From CAG-877 sp963660495 (lineage in GTDB: Bacteria > Bacillota_I > Bacilli_A > RF39 > UBA660): 54,087 bases of DNA. Shown in pieces: positions 39,504-48,610 of this stretch (position 1 is its first letter; the number at the start of each line of letters is the position of its first letter). The translations under genes and the position numbers were made by a program. The stretch is from NCBI GenBank assembly GCA_963660495.1, contig CAVKYO010000036.1, positions 1 through 54,087 on the forward strand. Reading direction: 5' to 3'. Under the pieces are notes generated by a model that made no database searches, was not told the origin of the DNA, and saw nothing but the letters and a program-made list of their open reading frames with translations.

Positions 39504-40778
39504 CTACCTTCTACTATATCCTCTTTTATAACTTCTACTTAAAAGACTTCCTTCTAATTGCTTATATGTTTCCAATGCTACTCCTACTACGATTAATAGT
39601 CCTGTACCACCAATAGATACTGATGTTGGTAGACTAGTAAATTTTGAGAATAAAATTGGTAATCCAGCAATAACTACTAGGAATGAAGCTCCTAATACAG
39701 TTAATCTTGATAACACTTTACTTATGTGCTTCTTTGTTTCTTCTCCAGGTCTAATTCCTGGTATATATCCACCATTTTCTTGTAAATTCTTAGCAAATTC
39801 TTCTGGTTTTAATTGTACAAATGTGTAGAAATATGCAAAGAAGAAAATGAATATAATATATATTAAGAAACCTACCGGTGTTGTATATGTTAAATATTTT
39901 TGTACGAATACTGTAAATCCTTCATTTTTAACTACTTGAGCAATAATGCTTGGAATTGATAGTAAACTTGAAGCAAATATTACAGGTATTACTCCTGCAG
40001 AGTTAATTCTAATTGGCATAAAGCTTTGTGCAGCACTACCAAATGCATTTGTTGATTTATTTGCATATTGTATTGGTATTCTTCTTTCAGACTCTTGAAT
40101 GAATATTACACCAATGACTATTGCAAAATAGATTATTACAAATATTAAGAATTTTATTATTCCTAAGGTAATTACTTGTGCAGTTCCTTCAAATACTATT
40201 AAGCTCTTGAAAGCATCAATAAACATTTGTGGAAGTGTTGCGATGATACCAGCCATGATAATCAAACTCATACCATTTCCGATACCTTTTTGAGTAATTT
40301 GATCACCTAACCATAGAAGGAAAGATGTTCCAGCTGTTAAAACAATTGATATATATAGATATTCCATTGGAGTCCCAGTTTTGCCAATGAATGCAAATGC
40401 AAATGCATATCCTTCAATAAAGGCAAAAATAATACCCATATATCTTGTTATTTGATTTAACTTTTGTCTACCTGTTGGTCCTTGCTTACTTAATTCAGAA
40501 AAGTAAGGAATAACATCCATTTGTAATAATTGCATTATGATTGATGCCGTAATGTATGGCATTACACCTAGGGCAAATATTGAGAAATTCTTTAAAGCTC
40601 CTCCACCCATGGTATTAATTAACTCTAAGAATCCTAAATTACTTGTAAGATCCTGTGTTCCTGGAACTCTTATTGATATTCCTAGTATGAATATTAATAA
40701 AGCACCAAGTGTAAAATAAATTCTATGTCTTAAATCTTTGTTGGTTGGTGTAAACAATTGCTTCATAGATTTAAACAT
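39504..40778 (-). CDS. secY: Preprotein translocase subunit SecY
   Basis: The membrane pore of the Sec pathway, 424 residues with ten membrane helices. LGVMPYITASIIMQLL (plug and helix 2 region), GNGMSLIIMAGI and the cytoplasmic loop ESERRIPIQYA are conserved. It ends with a basic tail. Needed for export of the many signal-peptide proteins in this window. Confidence 0.97.
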   Translation of the reverse strand: MFKSMKQLFTPTNKDLRHRIYFTLGALLIFILGISIRVPGTQDLTSNLGFLELINTMGGGALKNFSIFALGVMPYITASIIMQLLQMDVIPYFSELSKQGPTGRQKLNQITRYMGIIFAFIEGYAFAFAFIGKTGTPMEYLYISIVLTAGTSFLLWLGDQITQKGIGNGMSLIIMAGIIATLPQMFIDAFKSLIVFEGTAQVITLGIIKFLIFVIIYFAIVIGVIFIQESERRIPIQYANKSTNAFGSAAQSFMPIRINSAGVIPVIFASSLLSIPSIIAQVVKNEGFTVFVQKYLTYTTPVGFLIYIIFIFFFAYFYTFVQLKPEEFAKNLQENGGYIPGIRPGEETKKHISKVLSRLTVLGASFLVVIAGLPILFSKFTSLPTSVSIGGTGLLIVVGVALETYKQLEGSLLSRSYKRGYSRR

Positions 40779-40779
40779 A

Positions 40780-41223
40780 TTAGATCACCTCAGCTTTGCT
40801 ACCTGATTCTTGAATCTTTTCTAAAGCACTAGCTGAGAATTTGTTAGCTTGAATTGTAAGTTTTTTCTCTAGTTTTCCAGTTCCTAAAACTTTGATTCCT
40901 GCTAATTGTTTTTTAATTATTCCAGTTTCTTTTAATAAGGCTGGTGTAACTACTGTACCTTCTTCAAATCTATTTAATTCATCTAAATTGATAACAGCAT
41001 ATCTTGTTCTGAATTTATCATTTGTAAAACCTCTTTTTGGAAGTCTTCTATATAATGGTAATTGTCCACCCTCAAATACTGGATTGATACTACCACCTGA
41101 ACGTGCCTTTTGTCCTTTTTGGCCTCTTCCAGATGTTTTTCCAAGACCAGATCCTGATCCACGTCCAACACGTTTTTTAGCATGAGTAGCACCGATATTT
41201 TTTTCTAATTCATGTAATTTCAT
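40780..41223 (-). CDS. rplO: 50S ribosomal protein L15 (uL15)
   Basis: 147 residues. KKRVGRGSGSGLGKTSGRGQKGQ and the FEGGQLPLYRRLPKRGF motif are diagnostic. Its ATG overlaps the rpsE stop (TAATG), leaving no room for rpmD, which normally sits between them. Confidence 0.97.
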   Translation of the reverse strand: MKLHELEKNIGATHAKKRVGRGSGSGLGKTSGRGQKGQKARSGGSINPVFEGGQLPLYRRLPKRGFTNDKFRTRYAVINLDELNRFEEGTVVTPALLKETGIIKKQLAGIKVLGTGKLEKKLTIQANKFSASALEKIQESGSKAEVI

Positions 41224-41732
41224 TATCCTAATATCTCCTCTACTGTTTTGCCACGTAATTCTGCAACTTGCTCTGGAGTCTTAATTGACTTTAAAGCATT
41301 AAGAGCAGCTGTAGCCATGTTTAATTTTGTTCTTGCCCCTAGTGATTTAGAAACAACATCACGAATTCCTGCTAATTCTAAAATAGCACGAACTGATCCA
41401 CCTGCGATGATACCAGTACCAGCAGCAGCAGGTTTAATGATTACTCTAGCAGCACCAGCAGTACCGATTGCTTCATGAGCAACTGTTCTTCCATCAATTA
41501 GAGGTATTGTAATTAAATTTTTATTAGCATCTTGAATTGCTTTTTTGATTGCATCTGGTACTTCGTTAGCTTTTCCTATACCTAAGCCAACTTTACCCTT
41601 GCGATCTCCGACAACTACGATAGCAGAATATCTTCTTTGACGTCCACCTTTGTTAACTTTAACAACGCTTTTAACATCAATTACTAATTCTTCTAAAAGT
41701 TTGTCTTTTGTTTCACGAGTTTTCTTTTGCAT
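41223..41732 (-). CDS. rpsE: 30S ribosomal protein S5 (uS5)
   Basis: 169 residues. RRYSAIVVVGDRKGKVGLGIGKA is the double-stranded RNA-binding-like start; GIIAGGSVRAILELAGIRDV is the C-terminal half. It helps decoding accuracy. Translationally coupled to rplO. Confidence 0.97.
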   Translation of the reverse strand: MQKKTRETKDKLLEELVIDVKSVVKVNKGGRQRRYSAIVVVGDRKGKVGLGIGKANEVPDAIKKAIQDANKNLITIPLIDGRTVAHEAIGTAGAARVIIKPAAAGTGIIAGGSVRAILELAGIRDVVSKSLGARTKLNMATAALNALKSIKTPEQVAELRGKTVEEILG

Positions 41733-41744
41733 AATACCCTCCTA

Positions 41745-42107
41745 TTAGAATTCTAATCCATTTTCACGTGCTGCTTCAGCCAAAGCTTGTACACGTCCAT
41801 GATAAAGGTATCCACCTCTATCGAATACTACTTTTGTAATTTTTGCTTTCTTTGCTTTTTCAGCTATTGCTTTTCCAACAACTTTTGCTGCTTCAACATT
41901 ACTTCCGTTTTTAATTTTTAAATCTTTATCTAATGAGGAAGCAGATACAAGAGTAGTTCTAGTTGTATCATCAATTATTTGTGCATAAATGTCCTTGTTA
42001 GAACGGAATACACATAATCTAGGTACTGCGCTTGTTCCAATAAGTGTCTTACGAATTCTTTCATGGCGACTAACACGCATACTATTACGAGATTCTTTTT
42101 TTATCAT
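41745..42107 (-). CDS. rplR: 50S ribosomal protein L18 (uL18)
   Basis: 120 residues, 5S rRNA-binding protein. RKTLIGTSAVPRLCVFRSNKDIYAQ and VVFDRGGYLYHGRVQALAEAARENGL are the family pattern, given here in parts: FRSNKDIYAQIID and GGYLYHGRVQALAE. Confidence 0.97.
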   Translation of the reverse strand: MIKKESRNSMRVSRHERIRKTLIGTSAVPRLCVFRSNKDIYAQIIDDTTRTTLVSASSLDKDLKIKNGSNVEAAKVVGKAIAEKAKKAKITKVVFDRGGYLYHGRVQALAEAARENGLEF

Positions 42108-42129
42108 TTTTATTTCTCCTTCCTACCTA

Positions 42130-42660
42130 TTAAGCAGCTTTCTTTCCTTCTTTACGACGGATATGTTCATCTTTATAACGAATACCTTTTCCTTTATATG
42201 GTTCAGGTTGTCTTACTTTACGAACATTTGCAGCGAATTCACCAACTAATACTTTGTCAATACCTTTAATAGTTATTTCTGTATTTCCGTTAGCTTCTAC
42301 TGTTAATCCAGCTGGAACTTGCATTTCAACTGGATGTGAATATCCAGCGCTAATTACTAATTTACTTCCTTGTACATTGAAACGATATCCAACACCAATT
42401 ATTTCTAGTGATTTAGAATATCCTTCTGTTACACCAATAATCATATTGTTAACAAGAGCGTTCATAGTACCGTGCATTGCTTTAGCACTTTCATTTAAAC
42501 GTTCTAGAGTAATTGTGTTACCTTCTTGCTTCATTGTAATATCTTTTAACATTGGTTGTGTTAGAGTACCCTTAGGTCCTTTTACAGTGACAACATTATC
42601 GATATTTTCAACAGTAACTCCCTCTGGAACTGTAATTATACGATTTCCAATACGGCTCAT
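42130..42660 (-). CDS. rplF: 50S ribosomal protein L6 (uL6)
   Basis: 176 residues, two repeats of the L6 fold. MSRIGNRIITVPEGV at the start and VRKVRQPEPYKGKGIRY near the end are diagnostic. Located at the base of the L7/L12 stalk near the GTPase site. Confidence 0.98.
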   Translation of the reverse strand: MSRIGNRIITVPEGVTVENIDNVVTVKGPKGTLTQPMLKDITMKQEGNTITLERLNESAKAMHGTMNALVNNMIIGVTEGYSKSLEIIGVGYRFNVQGSKLVISAGYSHPVEMQVPAGLTVEANGNTEITIKGIDKVLVGEFAANVRKVRQPEPYKGKGIRYKDEHIRRKEGKKAA

Positions 42661-42687
42661 ATTGACACCTCCTTATATTTTATTCTA

Positions 42688-43089
42688 TTACCAAATATAA
42701 GCTAGAACTTCCCCACCTATATTTTCTTTACGAGCTTCTTTATCTGTCATAATTCCTTTTGATGTAGAAATAATTGCTATTCCTAAACCATTTAATACTT
42801 TAGGTACTTCATCGTTCTTTGCATAAACACGAAGTCCTGGCTTGGAAATTCTTTTTAGCCCAGTGATAACTCTTTCCTTTTTGTCTGTATATTTTAATGT
42901 TAAAACAATAGTTCCTTGAGCATCATCTTTAACTATTTTATAATCTTTTATAAATCCTTCTTCTTTTAAAATTCTTGCTATTTCAGTTTTGATTTTAGAA
43001 GCAGGAACTTTTACTTCTTCATAACGCATTTGGTTTGCATTACGAATACGTGTTAACATATCTGCAATTGTATCTGTTACTACTGCCAT
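42688..43089 (-). CDS. rpsH: 30S ribosomal protein S8 (uS8)
   Basis: 133 residues. DTIADMLTRIRNANQ at the start and ISTSKGIMTDKEARKENIGG at the end define S8, a central-domain assembly protein and in many bacteria the spc operon repressor. Confidence 0.98.
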   Translation of the reverse strand: MAVVTDTIADMLTRIRNANQMRYEEVKVPASKIKTEIARILKEEGFIKDYKIVKDDAQGTIVLTLKYTDKKERVITGLKRISKPGLRVYAKNDEVPKVLNGLGIAIISTSKGIMTDKEARKENIGGEVLAYIW

Positions 43090-43108
43090 TTTGACTCCTC
43101 CTTTCCAA

Positions 43109-43294
43109 TTACCAACTTGATTTTTTAATTCCTGGTATTTGTCCTTTATAAGCTAATTCACGGAAGCAAATACGGCATATTCCGAACTTGCTCATAACTG
43201 CGTGTGGACGACCGCAACGGCTACATCTTGTATATTCACGCACTTTATATTTTTGTGGTCTATTAGCTTTTATAATCATACTTTTCTTTGCCAT
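43109..43294 (-). CDS. rpsN: 30S ribosomal protein S14, zinc form (uS14)
   Basis: 61 residues, the short zinc type: CSRCG and CRICF give the four Cys ligands, ending GIKKSSW. A longer in-frame reading upstream to 43336 overlaps rplE; I start at MAKKSMI because GGGAGGAAT precedes that ATG and it gives the standard length. Confidence 0.96.
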   Translation of the reverse strand: MAKKSMIIKANRPQKYKVREYTRCSRCGRPHAVMSKFGICRICFRELAYKGQIPGIKKSSW

Positions 43295-43307
43295 AATATT
43301 CCTCCCA

Positions 43308-43847
43308 TTACTTTTTAAAAGGAATTCCAAGTCCATTTAATAAGTCAAATGATTCTTCGTTAGTGTTAGCTGTAGTTACGAATATGATATCCATACCACG
43401 AACTTTTACAACATCATCATAATCTATTTCTGAAAAGATTAATTGTTCTTTGATTCCCATTGTATAGTTTCCTCTACCATCAAATGCTTTTGGACTAACT
43501 CCACGGAAATCTCTTACTCTAGGAAGTGAAATTGATATTAACTTATCCATAAAGTTATACATATTTTCTCCTCTTAAAGTAACTTTACATCCAATTGGTT
43601 GACCTTCTCTTACTTTAAATCCAGCAATTGACTTTTTAGCTTTTGTAACTACTGGTTTTTGTCCTGATAATTTTGTTAAATCAGCTACAGCAGCATCTAA
43701 TAATTTTGAGTTAGATGTTGCATCTCCTACTCCGATATTAATAACAATTTTTTCTAACTTTGGAACTTCCATTTTTGACTTATAATTATACTTATTCATT
43801 AAACTTGGAACAACTTCGTTTAAGTATTTCTCTTTTAGGCGGTTCAT
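43308..43847 (-). CDS. rplE: 50S ribosomal protein L5 (uL5)
   Basis: 179 residues, 5S rRNA-binding protein. KIVINIGVGDATSNSKLLD, GVSPKAFDGRGNYTMGIKEQ and DIIFVTTANTNEE are conserved. It links the 5S rRNA to P-site tRNA. Confidence 0.98.
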   Translation of the reverse strand: MNRLKEKYLNEVVPSLMNKYNYKSKMEVPKLEKIVINIGVGDATSNSKLLDAAVADLTKLSGQKPVVTKAKKSIAGFKVREGQPIGCKVTLRGENMYNFMDKLISISLPRVRDFRGVSPKAFDGRGNYTMGIKEQLIFSEIDYDDVVKVRGMDIIFVTTANTNEESFDLLNGLGIPFKK

Positions 43848-43864
43848 AGTTACCCTCCTTCCAA

Positions 43865-44176
43865 TTAATCAAGCTTCTCGTTTGATTTTTTTGCTATTCT
43901 TATTTTCTTACCTGTTTTTGTATCAGTTGTATGTCCTATTCTAGTTCTTTTCTTAGTCTTAGGATCAATTATCATAACATTTGATGCATTGATTGGTGCT
44001 TCTACTTCTAAGATTCCACCAGATTCTTGTCCTGTAGGTTTTTGATGTTTTTTAACAACGTGAACACCTTCAACAATAACTTTATTTTCAGCTCTTAATG
44101 TTTTAATTATTTTTCCTTTTTTACCTTTGTCAGAACCAGCGATAACTACAACTTCATCTCCTACTTTAAAGTTCAT
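43865..44176 (-). CDS. rplX: 50S ribosomal protein L24 (uL24)
   Basis: 103 residues with an N-terminal KOW motif (VGDEVVVIAGSDKGKKGKI). VVKKHQKPTGQESGGI and RIGHTTDTKTGKK are typical. An early assembly initiator of the 50S subunit. Confidence 0.97.
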   Translation of the reverse strand: MNFKVGDEVVVIAGSDKGKKGKIIKTLRAENKVIVEGVHVVKKHQKPTGQESGGILEVEAPINASNVMIIDPKTKKRTRIGHTTDTKTGKKIRIAKKSNEKLD

Positions 44177-44189
44177 ATTTATCCTCCTC

Positions 44190-44558
44190 TTATAGTACTT
44201 CTTTTGCTAAAGATACAATTTTCATGTAATCTTTATCACGAAGTTCTCTTGCTACTGGTCCAAAAATACGAGTACCTACTGGACTCTTGTCATCACGAAT
44301 GATAACGCAAGCATTGTCATCGAACTTAATGTAACTTCCATCTTCACGACGAACGCCTTGACGACTACGAACGATAACTGCTTTTACAACTTTTCCTTTT
44401 GGAATTGGTGAATTTGGAATGGCATTTTTTACTGTTCCAACTACTACATCACCAATGTTACCTGTTTTAACTTTACTTCCACCTAGAACACGGATTACTA
44501 GTAATTCACGAGCTCCTGAGTTGTCAGCAACCTTCATACGGCTTTCTTGTTGTAACAT
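44190..44558 (-). CDS. rplN: 50S ribosomal protein L14 (uL14)
   Basis: 122 residues, standard. MLQQESRMKVADNSGARELL, VKAVIVRSRQGVRREDGS and GTRIFGPVARELRDK are the family pattern. Confidence 0.98.
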   Translation of the reverse strand: MLQQESRMKVADNSGARELLVIRVLGGSKVKTGNIGDVVVGTVKNAIPNSPIPKGKVVKAVIVRSRQGVRREDGSYIKFDDNACVIIRDDKSPVGTRIFGPVARELRDKDYMKIVSLAKEVL

Positions 44559-44586
44559 AGATTATTCCTCCTTCTCATCTTCAGCG

Positions 44587-44847
44587 TTAAATAATAACTG
44601 CTTCTTTTACGATTTCTTTTAAATAGAAATGCTTAGTTTTTGATAATGGTCTAGTTTCTACTATTCTTACAGTATCTCCAACTTTAGCTATATTTTTTTC
44701 ATCATGTACACAATACTTCTTAGAGCTTTTAACTCTCTTGTGATATAATGGATGGTTTTTATAAGTTTCAACTAAAACACTAATTGTTTTATCATTAGTT
44801 GCGCTAACGACTTTACCAACTAATTCTTTTCTAACTTTCTTTTCCAT
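44587..44847 (-). CDS. rpsQ: 30S ribosomal protein S17 (uS17)
   Basis: 86 residues, OB fold: LVGKVVSATNDKTISVLVE, HPLYHKRVKSSKKYCVHDE and VRIVETRPLSKTKHF are diagnostic. Confidence 0.97.
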   Translation of the reverse strand: MEKKVRKELVGKVVSATNDKTISVLVETYKNHPLYHKRVKSSKKYCVHDEKNIAKVGDTVRIVETRPLSKTKHFYLKEIVKEAVII

Positions 44848-44856
44848 AATACCCTC

Positions 44857-45051
44857 CTATTCGCTAATCTCACGTTCTCTTAGAACTGTTTTATATCTTG
44901 CAACGGTGTGTCTTAATTCTCTGATTCTAGAAGGCTTTTCTAGATTACCTGTTGCTTGTTGGAAACGTAAATTGAATAATTCTTCTTTTGCTTCAACTAA
45001 TCTTTTATTGATTTCTTCAGTTGATAGTTCTCTAACTTCTTTAACCTTCAT
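44857..45051 (-). CDS. rpmC: 50S ribosomal protein L29 (uL29)
   Basis: 64 residues, two helices: STEEINKRLVEAKEELFNLR and then RIRELRHTVARYKTVLRER. It lies near the tunnel exit. Its start follows the rplP stop by 2 bp. Confidence 0.96.
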   Translation of the reverse strand: MKVKEVRELSTEEINKRLVEAKEELFNLRFQQATGNLEKPSRIRELRHTVARYKTVLREREISE

Positions 45052-45053
45052 TC

Positions 45054-45473
45054 TTATTCACCCTTGCTTTCTTTCATTACAAATTTTGTTGCTACTGGTA
45101 ATTTGTGAGAGGCAAGACGTAATGCTTCACGAGCTACTTCTTCAGTTACTCCAGAAATTTCAAACATGATTTTTCCTTCTTTAACTACAGCAACCCAACC
45201 TTCAACGTTACCTTTACCTTTACCTTGTCTTGTACCAATAGGCTTTTTAGTTAATGGCATGTGTGGGAAAATATTGATCCATACTTTTCCACCACGTTTC
45301 ATATAACGTGTCATAGCAATACGAGCAGCTTCGATTTGATTAGCAGTAATCCAAGCGCCTTCTTTTGCTTGTAGACCATAATCTCCAAAGTGTAATTCTC
45401 TGTTTCCGCGAGATCTACCTTCGTAAGGTAATCTATGTACACGACGATATTTTGTTCTTGACGGTATTAACAT
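45054..45473 (-). CDS. rplP: 50S ribosomal protein L16 (uL16)
   Basis: 139 residues. MLIPSRTKYRRVHRLPYEGR, then TRYMKRGGKVWINIFP and MPLTKKPIGTRQGKGKG, are the family signature. It contacts A-site tRNA. One base from rpsC. Confidence 0.97.
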   Translation of the reverse strand: MLIPSRTKYRRVHRLPYEGRSRGNRELHFGDYGLQAKEGAWITANQIEAARIAMTRYMKRGGKVWINIFPHMPLTKKPIGTRQGKGKGNVEGWVAVVKEGKIMFEISGVTEEVAREALRLASHKLPVATKFVMKESKGE

Positions 45474-45474
45474 A

Positions 45475-46125
45475 TTAATTACCTCCTTTAGCCTTTTTGT
45501 TTAGGATTTCTCCCTTATAGATCCATACCTTTACACCAATTTTTCCGAATGTTGTATCTGCTTCAGATGTAGCATAATCAACATCAGCTCTTAATGTATG
45601 TAGAGGAATAGTTCCTTCTGTATATCCTTCGCTACGTGCCATATCAGCTCCGCCTAAACGACCAGATACACTTGTTTTGATTCCTTTAGCTCCTGCTTTC
45701 ATTGCATTTTTGATAGCACGTTTTTGAGCCATACGGAATGATACTCTATTAGTAATTTGATCAGCGATTGAATCAGCAACTAATTGAGCATTTAAATCTG
45801 CTTTTTTAATATCAACAATTGTGATTTGAACATTTTCATCAGCAATTGTAGATAGTTGTTTCTTTAATTTGTTCATTTCTTCTCCGCCTTTACCAATGAT
45901 GTATCCAGGCTTAGAAGAATGAATTACAACTTCGCATCTCTTAGCATTTCTTTCGATTTCAACTTTAGCTACGCCAGCATTTTTAAGATTCTTTGCTATA
46001 TATTCACGAATCTTAACGTCTTTAGCTAAAAACTTAGAAAAGTCTTTGTTACCAGCATACCATTTAGCTTCCCAATCCTTGTTAATGCCAAGTCTTAGTC
46101 CATTAGGATTTACCTTTTGTCCCAT
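45475..46125 (-). CDS. rpsC: 30S ribosomal protein S3 (uS3)
   Basis: 216 residues. N-terminal KH domain with IGKGGEEMNKLKKQL (GxxG loop) and a C-terminal domain with SGRLGGADMARSEGYTEG. It forms part of the mRNA entry site with helicase activity. Confidence 0.98.
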   Translation of the reverse strand: MGQKVNPNGLRLGINKDWEAKWYAGNKDFSKFLAKDVKIREYIAKNLKNAGVAKVEIERNAKRCEVVIHSSKPGYIIGKGGEEMNKLKKQLSTIADENVQITIVDIKKADLNAQLVADSIADQITNRVSFRMAQKRAIKNAMKAGAKGIKTSVSGRLGGADMARSEGYTEGTIPLHTLRADVDYATSEADTTFGKIGVKVWIYKGEILNKKAKGGN

Positions 46126-46140
46126 TTTGTAACCTCCTTA

Positions 46141-46476
46141 TTAGTTTCTTGTAGCCACAGCTATGATAATGTGACTAGTTCTATGATTTCTATGTCCAAT
46201 ATGAGAACGTGAATCGAAGAAATGACGTTTCATAACAGGACCAGCATCTACTCTTGCTTCTTTAACATAAAGTGTTGCAGCATCTGCGCCATTATTATTA
46301 ACAGCGTTAGCAATAGCAGAGTCTAATACTTTTTTTGTAAGTCTTGCGGACTTATTATTAACATTATTTAATATGGTTAATGCTTCTTGTACACTTTTAC
46401 CACGAATCATGTCAGCTACTAAACGAGCTCTAATTGGTGATACTCTAAGTCCCTTAGCAATTGCTTTTGCTTCCAT
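46141..46476 (-). CDS. rplV: 50S ribosomal protein L22 (uL22)
   Basis: 111 residues. LRVSPIRARLVADMIRGKSV is the start; the tunnel-lining hairpin lies around AGPVMKRHFFDSRSHIGHRN. The hairpin normally reads RxxPRAxGRA; here HFFDSRSHIGHRNHRT is used instead, as in some Mollicutes-like L22 sequences. Confidence 0.95.
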   Translation of the reverse strand: MEAKAIAKGLRVSPIRARLVADMIRGKSVQEALTILNNVNNKSARLTKKVLDSAIANAVNNNGADAATLYVKEARVDAGPVMKRHFFDSRSHIGHRNHRTSHIIIAVATRN

Positions 46477-46500
46477 TTATTTACCCTCCTAGTCATTTTT

Positions 46501-46770
46501 TTATTTCTTTTTGTCTGAACCATGTCCACCAAATTTACGTGTTAATGCAAATTCACCTAATTTGTGTCCAACCATATCTTCAGTAACATAAACTGGTATA
46601 AATTCTTTACCATTGTGTACTGCAAATGTGTGTCCTATAAAATCAGGAAAAATAGTGGAACGGCGTGACCAAGTTTTAATGACTTCTTTTTTTCCAGACT
46701 TATTTAATTCTTGAACCTTTTTTAATAATCTATCGAATACATAAGGTCCCTTTTTTAAACTTCTTGCCAT
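46501..46770 (-). CDS. rpsS: 30S ribosomal protein S19 (uS19)
   Basis: 89 residues. MARSLKKGPYVFDRLLKKV, IKTWSRRSTIFPDFIGHTF and LGEFALTRKFGGHG are diagnostic. Head protein, next to S13. Confidence 0.98.
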   Translation of the reverse strand: MARSLKKGPYVFDRLLKKVQELNKSGKKEVIKTWSRRSTIFPDFIGHTFAVHNGKEFIPVYVTEDMVGHKLGEFALTRKFGGHGSDKKK

Positions 46771-46787
46771 TTTTTAATCATCCTTTC

Positions 46788-47618
46788 CTATTTACTATTG
46801 CGACGACGTACTATGAACTTGTCAGATTGTTTTTTCTTACGTGTCTTTAATCCAAGTGCAGGTTTACCCCATGGAGTCATTGGTGCTTTACGTCCTACTG
46901 GAGCACGTCCTTCACCACCACCATGTGGATGGTCATTAGGGTTCATAACAGAACCACGAACTGTTGGTCTTATACCCATATGACGTTTACGTCCTGCTGT
47001 ACCTATTTTAACTAGTGAAGAGTCTTCGTTTCCAACTACTCCTACTGTTGCCATACATGATTCTAAAACTTTTCTTTGTTCTCCAGATGATAAACGAATC
47101 ATTACATAGTTTCCTTCACGACCAAGGATTTGTGCAGATGCACCAGCACTTCTTGCTAGTTCTCCACCTTTTCCTGGACGAAGTTCAATGTTATGAATCA
47201 TTGTACCTACTGGGATGTTGATAATTGGTAATGCGTTACCAACTTTTATATCAGCATCAGCTCCAGCCATTACTGTCATACCTACAGTTAAACCTTTTGG
47301 AGCGATTATATATCTTTTTTCTCCATCTGCATAATTGATTAATGCAATGTTTGCAGTTCTATTTGGATCGTATTCAATGCTTGCTACGGTTCCAGGTACG
47401 TTTAATTTATTTCTTTTGAAATCAATAATACGATATTTTCTTTTAGCACCGCCACCTTGATGACGAACTGTTATCTTACCTTGATTGTTACGTCCACTAT
47501 TTTTCTTAATTGGAGCAACAAGTGATTTCTCTGGTGTACTCTTTGTAATTTCATCATTTACTAAAGTACTCATTTTTCTACGTCCTGGTGTAGTAGGTTT
47601 ATAATTTCTGATTGCCAT
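46788..47618 (-). CDS. rplB: 50S ribosomal protein L2 (uL2)
   Basis: 276 residues. Central to peptidyl-transferase centre assembly. VRHQGGGAKRKYRIIDFKR and the C-terminal VMNPNDHPHGGGEGRAPVGR with the conserved His are present. Confidence 0.98.
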   Translation of the reverse strand: MAIRNYKPTTPGRRKMSTLVNDEITKSTPEKSLVAPIKKNSGRNNQGKITVRHQGGGAKRKYRIIDFKRNKLNVPGTVASIEYDPNRTANIALINYADGEKRYIIAPKGLTVGMTVMAGADADIKVGNALPIINIPVGTMIHNIELRPGKGGELARSAGASAQILGREGNYVMIRLSSGEQRKVLESCMATVGVVGNEDSSLVKIGTAGRKRHMGIRPTVRGSVMNPNDHPHGGGEGRAPVGRKAPMTPWGKPALGLKTRKKKQSDKFIVRRRNSK

Positions 47619-47632
47619 AATTTTTCTCCTCC

Positions 47633-47917
47633 TTAACCAAGATCAATTGTTTGTCCGTCTGCAAGAGTAACAATTGCTTTCTTTGAACGATTTGTTAATC
47701 CTGTGTAACGACCAACTCTTCTTTTCTTAGGTTTTACATTCATTGTTTTTACTGATGTAACCTTTACTTTAAAGATTTTTTCAATTGCATCTTTTATTTC
47801 TAACTTTGTAGCTTTAGGATCTACTTTAAAAGTATATTTTCCTTCAGATTTTGCAATTTGTGATTTTTCAGTAATAACTGGTGCTTTGATTATTTCTAAA
47901 TATTTAGTGTCTTTCAT
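47633..47917 (-). CDS. rplW: 50S ribosomal protein L23 (uL23)
   Basis: 94 residues. IIKAPVITEKSQ, YTFKVDPKATKLEIKDAIEK and KRRVGRYTGLTNRSKKAIV are typical. It is the docking site for trigger factor and SRP at the tunnel exit. Its start overlaps the rplD stop by one base. Confidence 0.97.
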   Translation of the reverse strand: MKDTKYLEIIKAPVITEKSQIAKSEGKYTFKVDPKATKLEIKDAIEKIFKVKVTSVKTMNVKPKKRRVGRYTGLTNRSKKAIVTLADGQTIDLG

Positions 47918-48543
47918 TATTTAAGCACCTCCTCAACTGTTTTTAATGCTTCTTCTGTAATTAGCATTACATCTGTACTAACTAAATCTAATACGTTGAT
48001 TTCTTCTGCTAATATTAATACTACATTTTGTAGATTACGAGAAGCTAAAATTAAGTTGTCATCAAATTCTTTAACTACCATTAATACTTTCTTGTCAGCT
48101 AGTTTTAATGTTTCAAGCAAGTTAACCATTTCTTTAGTCTTTGGTGTTGCTAAAGAGATGTTTTCAACAACTATAATTGATTTTTCAATAGCTTTATCAC
48201 TTAATGCTGATTTTAAAGCTAATTGTCTTTCTTTTCTATTTTGTTTTTTACTATAATCTCTAGGTACTGGAGTTCCATAATTTCCTCCGCCTACCCATTG
48301 AACAGCTCTAATTGATCCTTGACGAGCACGTCCTGTTCCTTTTTGTCTCCATGGTTTTCTTCCTCCACCAGAAACTTCTGAACGGTTTTTAGTTTTATGT
48401 GTTCCTTGTCTTAAAGATGCCATTGTTAAGATGATTGCATCTTTTAAAACAGCTTTGTTTGGGGTAATTCCAAATATTTCTTCGTTTAAATTAATGTCCT
48501 TTACTTTTTCACCTTTTAGATTTAAAAGTTCTACTTTTTTCAT
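47917..48543 (-). CDS. rplD: 50S ribosomal protein L4 (uL4)
   Basis: 208 residues. The tunnel loop KNRSEVSGGGRKPWRQKGTG and RQGSIRAVQWVGGG are diagnostic. In some bacteria L4 represses the S10 operon through the leader; the long leader before rpsJ could serve that here. Confidence 0.97.
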   Translation of the reverse strand: MKKVELLNLKGEKVKDINLNEEIFGITPNKAVLKDAIILTMASLRQGTHKTKNRSEVSGGGRKPWRQKGTGRARQGSIRAVQWVGGGNYGTPVPRDYSKKQNRKERQLALKSALSDKAIEKSIIVVENISLATPKTKEMVNLLETLKLADKKVLMVVKEFDDNLILASRNLQNVVLILAEEINVLDLVSTDVMLITEEALKTVEEVLK

Positions 48544-48610
48544 CTACGATTCCTCCTTTCATCACTTATATTTTTAATTTTCTTTCTTTATTATATATAG
48601 CGTGATGATT

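Noticed and set aside
46141..46476. L22 as a horizontally acquired or resistance variant because of its unusual tunnel-hairpin region
   Set aside because: The gene is in its normal place with normal base use; the difference looks like lineage divergence.
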